Positions 16,701-25,251 are shown, counted from the first letter of the stretch. The stretch: 64,000 nt of DNA from an uncultured Muribaculaceae bacterium (GCA_958439725.1 CAUBWJ010000006.1:1-64000), one strand, 5' to 3'. Numbers and translations are program-made. Notes: generated by a model not told the origin, from the letters alone.

Positions 16701-19459
16701 CGCTCTATGACGCGTGAGGAATCGGACAGTACATAGAGGCAATGGGTGGGAGCTGAAGCGGCTGCAATCAGCAGAGAGCCCTTGCCGTTGCGGTCCAGAC
16801 TGAGTGTGCCACCGAACCCGGCAGGAGTCCACAGAACGTCGGATACTCCGGCTGGCATTTTATTGTCGGTGCGCCTGTAGATTATTATTTCCTCGCTAAG
16901 GGTATCGGCCGTAGAGTCATTGATTTTAAATGCGAGTCGATAGCGTCCGGATGGTATCCCGGCCCAGTCGATAACCGGTGATGAGGATGGGAAAGAACCG
17001 GTAAGTTCCGAAGCGGTATTTCCTGACCATGAAGGAACAAAGGTATATGAGAGAGGAGTATCTATTATGCTGTCGGATGAGTTGATAACTTTGACGGGGA
17101 GAACGGGCGAAGAGGAAACGTCGAGAGAGCCTTTCAGCTCGCTGACAATACGCAGGGCGCTTCCGCGGAGGAACGCAACGGTGGTTTCCTGGCTCTCGCC
17201 GGAGGACGACATGGCGGAGATTACCGCCGTAAAAAGTCCACGCGGGGCCGGGGCGGCATCAAGGACGTCGGAGGGAATGACAACGGAGAAATTACCGTCA
17301 GCATCAGTGGACGACTTGAAGGTATAGAAAAGCGTTCCGGCTGTAGATCGGAACCACCACGGCATAGATGATGACGAGAGATTACCGGAGATTTCGGCGC
17401 CGGAAAGGGGCATTCCGCTATAGGTCGAGACCTTGCCTGTAAGCGTGATGGCGCCTTTTTCGGGGGTATCACGCAGGGCCGGCTTGCAGTCAACCATAAA
17501 TCCGGGCATCTTGTAGTCGCTCACCATGAAGCGGACGGAAGTTCCGTCTGTCGACTTGTCACCGGTGGTGACGTTTATGGAAAAATATCCCTGCAGCAGA
17601 CCCTTGGGAATGACGAAAGAGCCTGACGCACGGCCGAACTCGTCGGTAATCGCGGAAACAGAGGCATCCTTGACCTCGGTGTAGTTGGCATCGAGGAGCT
17701 GTGCCTGTACGGGAAGAGACTTGACGGCAGAGGATGTGATTCCGTCGTTACGGTAGGCGATTGAAGTCCAGCGTACGGTATCACCGGGATGGTAAATGGC
17801 GAGATCGGTGAAGGCCTGGAAATAAATATCGGGACCCTTGTAGCGGTATTCGGGATACAGATTGAGGAGGGGTGCGAATACATCGGAATCCTTGCGCACA
17901 CTCAGCATGCAGGCGGATAAAGGCGAGTTTTCTTCAGCGATACGGAGGAAGCCTTCACGGTCGGTGAGACCTACCGACCGGAAGGAAACAGGATTGGTGG
18001 AAGATGTGTAGACCGATGCCGATTCCACAGCCTCTCCGGTAAGAGGATTATAGGCAAGAGCCGAGACCGAATGGAGCTTGAGAGTGGCCACGGCCAGCGA
18101 AGAGCAATGGATTATGCTGCGGCGCGTTTCGCGGGATTTCAGTGAAGGAGAGGTCGTAATTTCAGCGAAATAATAGCCCGGTTTGTCAAGAGATGCTGTA
18201 ACGGTGGTGTCGCTACCGAAAATCGAGGCATTGGAAAGGTCGATTTTAATGGCTTTGGCAACGGGATATGCAGAAGGATTCGCAACCTTGACGGAGTTCT
18301 GTGAAGTGAAGGCCGGGGGAAGGCGGTGGAATGTGACCGTAGCCTCGGAGATACCTCGTGTATTCAGGTGAAATGAGAATGTATGGGAGGGAAAGACCGA
18401 TGACGGAACTGTGACTTCAGCGAAAGCGGAAGTCATAAGTTTTATTTTTCGGGTTACGGCAGCCGACGCCTCGGATGCAGGGAACTTTTTAAGATATTCT
18501 CCGAGAGCCTTGTAATAACCGGCGTTGTCGGAATCATCCATATAATTGCCGGCTTCAAGAAGAGGCAGGGCAGAATAAGGACTTGAGGCATGGGAAGCGG
18601 AGAGTTCCAGAAGGCGACGGTACGTGGTCGCGCGGCCTTTCTCCATTGATGTGTGGTAGACGCAGCTGCTGAAGAATGCCAGACGCTGAACGAGGTTATA
18701 GAGAAGGGGGGCCTGAGCTGATTGTGACTGTTTTATCAGGGAGGCGAAGACCGAAGATATCTTTTTGGCTGCAAACGCTTCGGAAGAGGAGGCCGACGGA
18801 AAAGAATAATCCGTGTCGAGACATTGAACGGGAAAGAGATTGTTGAAGTGAATACCGGTTTTCAGCAGTCCGATAGACTGCCACGCTACGAAATCGAACA
18901 CGGATGGGAAGAACGGGGCAGACTGGGCGGGACACGTAATCACTGAAGAAAAATCACGTAGAGGAACCTGGGCGAGGGCTGATTGCCTCGACACCGCTTT
19001 CATGGCGAGGGAATCGATCATAAACCGATACTGTTCGCCCGACCAGAGACGGAAATCGGCGGGGATGGGATGCAGAGGAAGTTTGCGTGTGTCGAGGTTC
19101 CAGCGGTCGTTCTCGTAGGCTTCGGCATATATCCTTGCCTGAAGAATTTCAAGCAGCGATTTTACGGCGGGATCGGCAGACTGATTGCATACCGCAGCAA
19201 TACGAGGCATAAAAGCGACTGTGGAGTCAGGGTCGACCATAGACTGGGCAAGCTGCAGATCAATTATGGCGCGCAGACAGCCGATTCCGTCATTGCCTTC
19301 AAGCGCTTTGGAAAGCCGCAGCCGGGCATCGGAAGAAACTTGTTTTGGAAAGGCGAAATCGGGTTGGCTGGATGGTGTTTTCACGTTGGCACAGTTAACA
19401 GAAACGGAAATAAGGAAAGAGGAGGCGATAAACAATAGTCTTAACAAGTGTGTCAGCAT
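13754..19459 (-). CDS. Alpha-2-macroglobulin family protein lacking the thioester
   Basis: A 1901-residue secreted protein from ATG 19459 (MLTHLLRLLFIASSFLISVSVNCA); the open frame extends to 19519, but the extra 20 residues would precede the signal. It has the bacterial macroglobulin layout: a long N-terminal part, an MG2-type domain near residues 545-650 (YHPGDTVRWTSIAYR), a probable bait region near 1110-1146 rich in E, S and A, and the core domain near 1155-1260 (NTALAFFHPMLTTDVDGSLSFTFKVPDANTTWAFSALGFT). Where thioester-forming members have CxEQ, this one reads GLSDSDPRTSIEAVDAW (near 1366), so no covalent trapping of proteases is expected, as in E. coli YfaS-like proteins. It follows the Spy-like gene of a sigma module on the same strand, but a hairpin lies between them. 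Confidence 0.9.
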   Translation of the reverse strand: MLTHLLRLLFIASSFLISVSVNCANVKTPSSQPDFAFPKQVSSDARLRLSKALEGNDGIGCLRAIIDLQLAQSMVDPDSTVAFMPRIAAVCNQSADPAVKSLLEILQARIYAEAYENDRWNLDTRKLPLHPIPADFRLWSGEQYRFMIDSLAMKAVSRQSALAQVPLRDFSSVITCPAQSAPFFPSVFDFVAWQSIGLLKTGIHFNNLFPVQCLDTDYSFPSASSSEAFAAKKISSVFASLIKQSQSAQAPLLYNLVQRLAFFSSCVYHTSMEKGRATTYRRLLELSASHASSPYSALPLLEAGNYMDDSDNAGYYKALGEYLKKFPASEASAAVTRKIKLMTSAFAEVTVPSSVFPSHTFSFHLNTRGISEATVTFHRLPPAFTSQNSVKVANPSAYPVAKAIKIDLSNASIFGSDTTVTASLDKPGYYFAEITTSPSLKSRETRRSIIHCSSLAVATLKLHSVSALAYNPLTGEAVESASVYTSSTNPVSFRSVGLTDREGFLRIAEENSPLSACMLSVRKDSDVFAPLLNLYPEYRYKGPDIYFQAFTDLAIYHPGDTVRWTSIAYRNDGITSSAVKSLPVQAQLLDANYTEVKDASVSAITDEFGRASGSFVIPKGLLQGYFSINVTTGDKSTDGTSVRFMVSDYKMPGFMVDCKPALRDTPEKGAITLTGKVSTYSGMPLSGAEISGNLSSSSMPWWFRSTAGTLFYTFKSSTDADGNFSVVIPSDVLDAAPAPRGLFTAVISAMSSSGESQETTVAFLRGSALRIVSELKGSLDVSSSPVLPVKVINSSDSIIDTPLSYTFVPSWSGNTASELTGSFPSSSPVIDWAGIPSGRYRLAFKINDSTADTLSEEIIIYRRTDNKMPAGVSDVLWTPAGFGGTLSLDRNGKGSLLIAAASAPTHCLYVLSDSSRVIERKWLELAEGFNSIPVSVNPDSPAPHLTLFAASGMKSTLLDYTVNIPHPERELTLKAESFRDCLVPGTTETWKFTTVDGDGKPRRSAIILDMYNSALDALAKASFSFSPMRPYLPSLSFSTGPISNSIYLSLRAPYPSRGDYDITIPDFLTYGYSFYSPVLKNVMMHRALLAKGVEYDGGADGMGAVRAVNEAKMAAPAVMNAVTEESVEDEAVGGMEESASLESSGEKTAAKSPFEYRSGNTALAFFHPMLTTDVDGSLSFTFKVPDANTTWAFSALGFTDSPVSVASFCKKVIANKPVMVQPNLPRFLRTGDYVTVASLIMNNSDDNQTVSAVTEIFDPVTNRILQTSDTTLTLSPSSNASVSVSFRAPESSPFIGFRVKASTILFADGEQSLIPVLEAAEPLVESLPFYLSPDSTEYSLKLPEIPSDAFVSLQYCENPVWYVVTALPGLSDSDPRTSIEAVDAWFSAAVAKGLIRKFPEISRALSGWSKSDKSDSTLVSMLERNAALKTILLQATPWMLDARSDTERMQRLELLLDGSNIERVMSRALSYLNSTQTSSGGWSWTKNYTEPSAWVTERVISRFAELRHLGFLDHESDISPMVSNGFNYLNQNLEKCLKDDKNYTDAAYAMLKTLWPGAPESAPSRKVMANTIQHIVKNWKHSGITSKAESAIILRANGYSSLASRLVASLEEFAVSTPEKGMWWPSAQSPDDIATLFSTAECLRALRDNNATSSKIDAVVQWMILQKEANNWGSSAATSVICTSILDAASRWLVPATPAYFTLADKPLDVKSSDSRLGEVRTQLDASRASGSVLTIKRTGSTPAWGSVSCRYKMDMAAVPAYSIPDLSITKSFLKQEGTRWVEATDLKVGDRVRVNLTIVSRRAMDYVAVTDNRAACLEPVEQTPAPVFADGLCFYRENGDNATMLFISSLPAGTYQLGYDFWVNSAGSFASGTANIQSQYAPQLSAHSSGTLLNVTPAAE

Positions 19460-19500
19460 AAAGAATATCGGTATAAGATGAGACGGAATAGGAAAAATAA

Positions 19501-19524
19501 AAGTCCTGCGAGGCCGCAAGACTT
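19501..19524 (-). terminator. Terminator after the Spy-like gene
   Basis: On the minus strand AAGTCTTGCG (19524-19515) pairs with CGCAGGACTT (19510-19501) around GCCT with one wobble, then a T-rich tract. It would limit read-through from the sigma module into the macroglobulin gene, for which no separate promoter box was found. Confidence 0.7.
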
Positions 19525-19548
19525 AAAGGATTTGATAAGGTGAAAAGT

Positions 19549-20022
19549 TCATTTTCTGTTACCTCTTTTGCCCTTACCTTCGCGATGTTTCATGAGATGG
19601 CGCCCAAACCGGCGTTCGGCAGATTTTAGTTTGAAGAGCTGCTTCTTTGAGAGAATCTCGCGAAGCTGAGGATAGTATTTACGGTCAATGTCGCCCTCGC
19701 GAGAACGCAATTCAAACAGAGCTTCGGTGGCTTTTTCGTATTCAAGATCGGAGGGATGGTCGTTTTTGGACACACTGCGTTCGAGATCGCGGGTCTCACG
19801 CGCAATCTTGTCGAGCTCGGAATTCATGGCGTTGTACACGGGCACGAATTTCTCTTTCTGCTCTGGGGTGAGTTCGAGAGATTTGGCTATGAATTCGGTC
19901 TTATAGGCCCGCATTTCGTTGAACCATCTGTCGGCCTGAGCCTTTGACGGTTTCTGGCCGGGGCCTTGGGCGTTACAGAGTAAGGAGGGGATAAAAAGAA
20001 GAAACAGTAAGAAAGGTTTCAT
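19549..20022 (-). CDS. Spy/CpxP-like periplasmic protein
   Basis: A 157-residue secreted helical protein with signal peptide MKPFLLFLLFIPSLLCNAQ and a predicted run of long helices. One LTxxQ-type motif is visible (LELTPEQKEKFVPVYNAMNSEL), as in Spy, CpxP and related envelope-stress chaperones, and a second helix pair holds REILSKKQLFKLKSAERRF. The C-terminus is very basic (KHREGKGKRGNRK). It is third in a minus-strand operon after an ECF sigma factor and an anti-sigma-like protein, the arrangement seen for envelope-stress regulons in Bacteroidetes. A role as periplasmic chaperone or sensor of that sigma factor is inference. Confidence 0.65.
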   Translation of the reverse strand: MKPFLLFLLFIPSLLCNAQGPGQKPSKAQADRWFNEMRAYKTEFIAKSLELTPEQKEKFVPVYNAMNSELDKIARETRDLERSVSKNDHPSDLEYEKATEALFELRSREGDIDRKYYPQLREILSKKQLFKLKSAERRFGRHLMKHREGKGKRGNRK

Positions 20023-20046
20023 ATCTGAAATGATGGGAGAATAAGG

Positions 20047-20463
20047 TCAATTTCTATAGGAATCGCTGAAATCGGAGAGAGATGAGGGGTCGACGCCTTC
20101 CTCATACAAGGCATCAATCAGGTCAGATTCTTCAACCTCCGACGCGCAGTAGTCGTAGAAGAAGGTGTCGTTGTTGATTGCATTTGCCAGCACGGGATTG
20201 TCGGCAATAGAAGAAAGGTCGGTATGGGGGCGCATGAGGTCGAACATTTTCATCATGCACCAGATGCCGAGGAACATTGCCGCCATATAAAGATAGGGCT
20301 TGACGCGCTGGAACCAGGTGCGAGGAAGTACGCGAGGCTTTTCCTCTTCCCACGGGCGGGCGGGGAGAGATGCAATCATGCGCTTGTTGAAGTCCTCAAA
20401 ATAGCCTGGAGGCACAGTGAGACCGTCACTTCTGGGAATTTTGGGAAAGTCTTCTTTATTCAT
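20047..20463 (-). CDS. Anti-sigma-like single-pass membrane protein
   Basis: This 138-residue protein starts with a short cytoplasmic segment typical of Bacteroidetes sigma-operon partners (FPKIPRSDGLTVPPGYFEDFNKRMIASLP), has one membrane helix near residues 53-72 (YLYMAAMFLGIWCMMKMFDL), and an acidic outer part (SEVEESDLIDALYEEGVD). No zinc-binding motif is seen. It lies between the sigma gene (76-base gap) and the Spy-like gene (24-base gap) on the same strand. By analogy with RpoE/RseA systems it would hold the sigma factor at the membrane, but this rests on gene order and topology. Confidence 0.6.
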   Translation of the reverse strand: MNKEDFPKIPRSDGLTVPPGYFEDFNKRMIASLPARPWEEEKPRVLPRTWFQRVKPYLYMAAMFLGIWCMMKMFDLMRPHTDLSSIADNPVLANAINNDTFFYDYCASEVEESDLIDALYEEGVDPSSLSDFSDSYRN

Positions 20464-20539
20464 AGGAAATGAAAATTATAGTGAGGAGAGTTTTATTCTT
20501 TTATTCAATTTGACTTGTGAAACCGAGTAAGGTTTAACG

Positions 20540-21085
20540 TCAGGAAAAATATTGTTCGATTTTTTTAACAGCGAGATGGTAGGAGGCTTTCAAAGCGCCG
20601 ACCGATGTGCCGAGAATGCGTGACATGTCCTCATATTTCATTTCTTCGAAATAGCGCATGTTGAAAACAAGGCGTTGTTTCTCAGGGAGAGTGGCAATGG
20701 CTTTGCGGAGTTCAAGGCTCAGGGCGTCGCCGTCGAAGTCAGGGTCGGCTTCAATTGTGTTGATCAGTGCCTGGGTCTCATCGTCGACGGTAAGATTTTC
20801 CTGTTTGCGTTTCTGCTCAAGCCATGTGAGGGATTCGTTGATGGCTATTTTATGAAGCCATGTGGAGAGTTTTGCGTCGCCCCTGAAATTCTCAATTGAA
20901 TTCCACGCTTTCAGAAAGGTGTTCTGAAGAAGGTCGTCGGCATCGGCATGGGAAGGTACCATGCGCCTGATCTGCCAGTAGAGCGACTGTGAATACTCCT
21001 TCACCACATCGGCGAAAGCCTCGCGGCAAGTAAGCGGATTGCGCAGGCGCTCAACAAGAGTTTCGGTATTGTCGGTATCCTTCAT
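20540..21085 (-). CDS. ECF RNA polymerase sigma factor
   Basis: A 181-residue sigma factor with a well-kept region 2 (SHADADDLLQNTFLKAWNSIENFRGDAKLSTWLHKIAINESLTWL) and region 4 (LPEKQRLVFNMRYFEEMKYEDMSRILGTSVGALKASYHLAVKKIEQYF). It belongs to the RpoE-like ECF type common in Bacteroidetes. It heads a minus-strand operon with an anti-sigma-like protein and a Spy-like protein, which suggests control of envelope stress genes. No TAnnTTTG box lies in the 108-base gap to the divergent zupT, which fits autoregulation through a different promoter. It differs clearly in sequence from the ECF factor at 11980, so the two are not a recent duplication. Confidence 0.93.
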   Translation of the reverse strand: MKDTDNTETLVERLRNPLTCREAFADVVKEYSQSLYWQIRRMVPSHADADDLLQNTFLKAWNSIENFRGDAKLSTWLHKIAINESLTWLEQKRKQENLTVDDETQALINTIEADPDFDGDALSLELRKAIATLPEKQRLVFNMRYFEEMKYEDMSRILGTSVGALKASYHLAVKKIEQYFS

Positions 21086-21193
21086 GGGATGCTAAATAGA
21101 AATATTATGGTGTAAATTTATAAAAAAAGCTTCGAGAGGAGTAAAATTATATGTATAATTGCCGAAGATTTAAGTAAAATTCAGAAATAGGAT

Positions 21194-21997
21194 ATGATTC
21201 ACGGTATAGATTTCGATACAATAATGACGGCTCTGGGTCTGACTCTCGTGGCGGGAATGTCGACCGGCATAGGTTCGTTGATGGCTTTTTTTACCAGTCA
21301 TACCGACAAGAAATTCCTTTCCTGCGCGTTGGGACTTTCAGCCGGGGTGATGATATATGTCTCGTTCATGGATCTTCTGCCGATGGCGATAGAAGAGATT
21401 TCTTCGGGATATGCCGGGAAAACGGGAATGCTGTATGTGCTTTGCGGTTTCTTCGGAGGAATAGGGCTTATTGCCGCTATAGACATGCTCGTTCCGGAGG
21501 ATGAGAATCCTCATGAAGTCAGTACGGTTGAGGAGATGAAAAGCGGCAGCAATCTCAGGCGCACGGGGCTGATGCTCGCGGGAGCGATTGCAATCCATAA
21601 TTTCCCCGAAGGAATGGCGACATTCGTGGCTGCCATGAACGGCCTTGACGTGGCGCTGCCGATAATGGTGGCGATCGCTATCCATAACATTCCCGAGGGA
21701 ATAGCAGTTTCCGTACCGATATATCACGCTACGGGTAACCGCCGGAAGGCTCTGATGTGGTCGCTGATGTCGGGCCTGGCCGAGCCTTTAGGGGCGATAT
21801 TCGGCCTGGCATTCCTTTTGCCGTTCTGGACACCTACCGTAGGGGCCATAGTCATGGCGGCTGTGGCCGGAATAATGGTGTATATCTCGTTTGACGAACT
21901 TCTCCCAGGCTCAGAACGCTACGGGCACCATCATCTTGCCATGTGCGGTGTGATAGGAGGAATGGTGCTTATGGCGTTTTCGCTGCTGTTGTTCTGA
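21194..21997 (+). CDS. zupT: ZIP-family divalent metal importer ZupT
   Basis: A 267-residue membrane protein with about eight helices. The two metal-site motifs of the ZIP family are intact: HNFPEG in helix 4 and HNIPEG in helix 5. The cytoplasmic loop before them is short and acidic (EDENPHEVSTVEE). The overall sequence (LTLVAGMSTGIGSLMAFF... GLSAGVMIYVSFMDLLP) matches E. coli ZupT, which takes up zinc, iron, manganese and other divalent ions. It stands alone on the plus strand between divergent and convergent genes, with only 6 bases to the end of the 5'-nucleotidase gene. No metal-responsive operator was recognised upstream. Confidence 0.93.
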   Translation: MIHGIDFDTIMTALGLTLVAGMSTGIGSLMAFFTSHTDKKFLSCALGLSAGVMIYVSFMDLLPMAIEEISSGYAGKTGMLYVLCGFFGGIGLIAAIDMLVPEDENPHEVSTVEEMKSGSNLRRTGLMLAGAIAIHNFPEGMATFVAAMNGLDVALPIMVAIAIHNIPEGIAVSVPIYHATGNRRKALMWSLMSGLAEPLGAIFGLAFLLPFWTPTVGAIVMAAVAGIMVYISFDELLPGSERYGHHHLAMCGVIGGMVLMAFSLLLF

Positions 21998-22003
21998 AAA
22001 GGG

Positions 22004-23758
22004 TTATTTCTGATTGCACGACGCGCCTGCGCCGAAAAGAAGATGACGGGAACGGCGCCCGGCTTCCGATGCAAGTTTCTCGGGAACGAATCGCCAGTTG
22101 GTTTCCACGCGCGGGGAAATCACACCGCGTTTTTCGACAGCTTTTATGAGGTAATAACGCAGATCCTTGTCGGTGGCGCGTACCACTCTTGAAGAAAGTT
22201 CGTCGGCTGGGATACCGGCCCCGAGTGTCAGAAGGTCGCCTCCACCGTTGGCACGGTAAGAGTTGACGGCAACGGTATAAGTGCTGTCGGGGTTGAACGG
22301 TGTGCCGTCGGAAAGCGAAGTAATGGTAATTTTCTCTCCCCGGGGCCTGGTGATATCAACGGTATAGTCAATGCCGGAGGCAGAATCGAAATTATACGAT
22401 GGATTTTTAAGTCTGTTGTCGGCAAGGGAGGGGTTATCCGAGGCAAAACGGATAAGCTGGCTGTCTTCCGAATCGGAGACGGGTGCTGTCCAGAGATCGT
22501 AGGCCATTTCGAGGTAGTCTTTTATCTCACGTCCGGTAAGCTTCAGGGTATAAAGCATGTTCTCATACTTATAGAGAGTGAACATGTCGGATACCCGCAG
22601 CGGCCCGGCTACAATCGAGGCGTCGAACGAAAGGGGAGCGGCGAATGAAATCTGCGCGCCGGATATTTCAAGCTGCAGGTCGTGGAGCAGTGTCATGAAT
22701 GCGGAAGGGCCGAAAAACGCGTCGCGGGTGGAGAGGGTGTCGGTAACGGTTCCCAACTGCCGTTCCACAAAATCACTGACCGAGGAAAGACGGTCGGCGA
22801 ATCTGGCAAGATATGACTTGGACGGAGACACAGCGGTAACATCCAGTAATTTTGGAACAACAGAAATCGAGTCATTTCCGGAGACAGTCTCGTCGAAAAC
22901 AAAATCTATCACGCCTATGGCGCGGGCATTGTTGGCCGGATTGACTACCGGAACCTTTTTCCCGGATGGTGAAACGACTTCCGACAGGAACCGCTGATGG
23001 TCGTGGCCCATGAGTACCAAGTCGAAGCCGTCGACCTCGGCCGCCACTTTCATGGAGGCGTTCTCTATAACTGAACCGGTGGTTTTCGATGCATCGTGAC
23101 CGGAATGGAAGAGACCGATAATAGCATCAGGGTGTTCGTGCTCCCGGATTATGGGTATCCATTTGCTTGCCGTAGCGGTCATGTCGTCGAATCTCAGGCC
23201 GCTCCACAGGTTTTCCGGGAGCCAGGAAGGGATGGCCGGAGTAAGAAGACCGAGTACGGCAATCTTTTTGCCCTTACGTTCGATAACGGTGTAGGGCGTG
23301 AGATAGGGTTCTCCGGTGAGTGTGTCGATGACATTCGCACCCAGCCATGGAATGTTCATGGCCTTATGGACACGGTCGTAGACAGCGTGGCTGGTCTCAA
23401 CGTCGTGATTGCCGATAGTGGCCGCGTCATATCCCATGAAATCAAATATCTCGGGTACAATATGGGGAGAAACCGTGTCGATGAAGTTGTAATAATAGAC
23501 TGTGGGCTGTCCCTGCAGGATATCGCCGTTGTCGAGAAGGATGACACCGCCGGGATTAGCGGCGCGAAGTGAATCCACGGCGGTGGAGACCCTTGCCAGA
23601 CTTCCTTCACCCGGAGCAAGCGTTATGAAATCATAAGGGAAAAAATTTCCGTGGACATCAGTGGTGAAGGCCACGGTTATTTTGGTTTCAGAAGGGAAGC
23701 TCGCCATAGAGAATGAAAGAAGGAGGAGTGATAATGCTGTTCGGAGTGAGAAAGTCAT
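22004..23758 (-). CDS. Secreted 5'-nucleotidase/2',3'-cyclic phosphodiesterase (UshA-like)
   Basis: A 584-residue protein with signal peptide MTFSLRTALSLLLLSFSMASF. The N-terminal calcineurin-like metallophosphatase domain shows the metal-binding series TTDVHGNFFPYD, LLDNGDILQG, GNHDVE and GHDHQ. The C-terminal 5'-nucleotidase domain has the substrate-binding stretch with YKYENMLYTLKLTGREIKDYLE and TVAVNSYRANGGGD. It should hydrolyse nucleotides in the periplasm, allowing nucleoside salvage. It is the third gene after tdk and the DUF3108 gene (15-base gap), which fits a salvage role because thymidine kinase uses the nucleosides released. The product range (nucleotide, cyclic nucleotide or UDP-sugar) cannot be told. 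Confidence 0.88.
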   Translation of the reverse strand: MTFSLRTALSLLLLSFSMASFPSETKITVAFTTDVHGNFFPYDFITLAPGEGSLARVSTAVDSLRAANPGGVILLDNGDILQGQPTVYYYNFIDTVSPHIVPEIFDFMGYDAATIGNHDVETSHAVYDRVHKAMNIPWLGANVIDTLTGEPYLTPYTVIERKGKKIAVLGLLTPAIPSWLPENLWSGLRFDDMTATASKWIPIIREHEHPDAIIGLFHSGHDASKTTGSVIENASMKVAAEVDGFDLVLMGHDHQRFLSEVVSPSGKKVPVVNPANNARAIGVIDFVFDETVSGNDSISVVPKLLDVTAVSPSKSYLARFADRLSSVSDFVERQLGTVTDTLSTRDAFFGPSAFMTLLHDLQLEISGAQISFAAPLSFDASIVAGPLRVSDMFTLYKYENMLYTLKLTGREIKDYLEMAYDLWTAPVSDSEDSQLIRFASDNPSLADNRLKNPSYNFDSASGIDYTVDITRPRGEKITITSLSDGTPFNPDSTYTVAVNSYRANGGGDLLTLGAGIPADELSSRVVRATDKDLRYYLIKAVEKRGVISPRVETNWRFVPEKLASEAGRRSRHLLFGAGASCNQK

Positions 23759-23773
23759 GACGCAAAAGGAGGG

Positions 23774-24535
23774 TTATTTATCGGGAATATAGAAGCACTG
23801 GATTTTACCGATCTTGAGCTGTCCTACAACCTTTAGCGGTATGCGCTGGGCGTCGTCGGAAATCCAGGCTTCGAGCGGAGAGGATGATTCGATGCGTCCG
23901 TTGGATGTGAAACGGAACACAAGTTTTATGGCAGGGTAAATCTTATTGTCAATCTTGACGTTCTCTTTCTTGATATATGTAATGGTGAGAATCTCTTTTT
24001 TCTTGCCGGAGAAGATGTTGAGGCTCACCGACTGATTCTGGAGGAAAGAGTCAAAATCTATTTTACGGAGATAATAGAACGAGCTGAGGAAGTCAACGGC
24101 AACACCTTCGGCGGAGAGTTTTGTAACGGTCTTTATGGTTTTATCGCTGTTCTTGGGGCGGCGTAGTCGTGTGGATTCACCCTTTACGGAATCGGCATGG
24201 CGCGTGAACTTGACCACGTCGTGGGTGTAACGTCCATTTTCATTGGACACACGCTCATAACGGGTCGGGGTCATGTCGGTCGGGCGCATGCTGGTGTAAA
24301 GAGTGTCGCGCAGCTTATAAAAATGGTCGGCCCACGGTTCACTACGGGCATAGAGACAGGCCTTATAGCCGTCGGGAATGCGGGTGAGGGTAATTGTGGC
24401 GTTACCGGCCTGTTTCTGAATCAGTCCCCATTTATACAATACCTTGTAACGGAGAGTCTCCTGCGGAGTTTCTGAGGCGAGAATGCCTGAGATAGAGAGT
24501 AAGAGAGCTATACAGGATAATAAGAATTTTTTCAT
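23774..24535 (-). CDS. DUF3108 domain protein, secreted
   Basis: From ATG 24535 the protein has 253 residues and a type I signal peptide (MKKFLLSCIALLLSISGILA). The start overlaps the tdk stop codon in an ATGA, so it is translationally coupled; a longer frame reaching 24616 would lie inside tdk. The body fits DUF3108 proteins: LRYKVLYKWGLIQKQAGNATITL near the start, a conserved YLRKIDF region, and LEAWISDDAQRIPLKVVGQLKIG near the end. The family is predicted to form a beta-sheet-rich envelope protein of unknown function. It lies between thymidine kinase and the nucleotidase in one operon. Confidence 0.75.
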   Translation of the reverse strand: MKKFLLSCIALLLSISGILASETPQETLRYKVLYKWGLIQKQAGNATITLTRIPDGYKACLYARSEPWADHFYKLRDTLYTSMRPTDMTPTRYERVSNENGRYTHDVVKFTRHADSVKGESTRLRRPKNSDKTIKTVTKLSAEGVAVDFLSSFYYLRKIDFDSFLQNQSVSLNIFSGKKKEILTITYIKKENVKIDNKIYPAIKLVFRFTSNGRIESSSPLEAWISDDAQRIPLKVVGQLKIGKIQCFYIPDK

Positions 24536-25173
24536 CGTCTGAATTTTAAATCTGGAAATGGAAGAGCGTGGCGTGCCATCTGTTCGATGCGTTTGTTGCG
24601 CCAGCACTTGCGGCACACCGCTATGTAACGGTCGTCGCCTCCGATTTCCACCTGTGCTCCATCCTCAACAAAGTCGCCGTTGGCGTCTATTCGTGCGTTG
24701 ATGATGGTTTTCTGCCCGCAGTTACATGTGGACTTTATCTCATCAATGGAATCGGCAAGCTCGAACAGACGCCGCGAACCTTCAAAGAGGTGGCTTTTGA
24801 AATCGGTGCGCAGACCGTAGCATATCACGTTGCTACCGTAATCATCTACTATACGCGCGAGCTGGTCAACTTGTTCGCTCGAGAGGAACTGGGCTTCGTC
24901 GACAAGGAACCAGTCAATCACCGTCATTTCGGCCTCAAACATTTCCTGGGCGAGCATGTAAAGGTCGGTATCGGGGAGAATCCATTTGCATTCACGTTCA
25001 ATGCCTATGCGGGAACGGATCACATTTGATGACTCGCGGGTGTCAATGGCCGGTTTAAGGCATGCGTATCTGAGACCGCGTTCTTCGAAGTTATATGCCT
25101 GGGTGAGAAGGAGCGCTGTTTTGGCGGAGCCCATCGTGCCATAGCGGAAATATAGTTTGCCTGATCGATTCAT
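24532..25173 (-). CDS. tdk: Thymidine kinase (type II)
   Basis: A 213-residue enzyme that phosphorylates thymidine in salvage. The P-loop is a variant, YGTMGSAKTALLL, in place of the usual GPMFSGKS. The Walker B-like DEAQF is present (FLVDEAQFLS), and the structural zinc site is formed by CNCG and CRKC pairs. The lasso region TIINARIDANG fits thymidine binding. It is the first gene of an operon with the DUF3108 protein and the UshA-like nucleotidase, and a -7 box lies about 30 bases upstream of the start codon. Confidence 0.93.
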   Translation of the reverse strand: MNRSGKLYFRYGTMGSAKTALLLTQAYNFEERGLRYACLKPAIDTRESSNVIRSRIGIERECKWILPDTDLYMLAQEMFEAEMTVIDWFLVDEAQFLSSEQVDQLARIVDDYGSNVICYGLRTDFKSHLFEGSRRLFELADSIDEIKSTCNCGQKTIINARIDANGDFVEDGAQVEIGGDDRYIAVCRKCWRNKRIEQMARHALPFPDLKFRR

Positions 25174-25201
25174 TTCTTTGGAAGTGCTGGAGTTTGTGTG
25201 G

Positions 25202-25209
25202 CAAAGGTA
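25202..25209 (-). promoter_or_regulatory. -7 box TACCTTTG of tdk
   Basis: Consensus -7 box on the minus strand, 29 bases before the tdk start; the -33 region is weak. Confidence 0.5.
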
Positions 25210-25251
25210 ATGACAATTTTCCGAAACGTGCCATTAAAGCGGTAAATCGGA

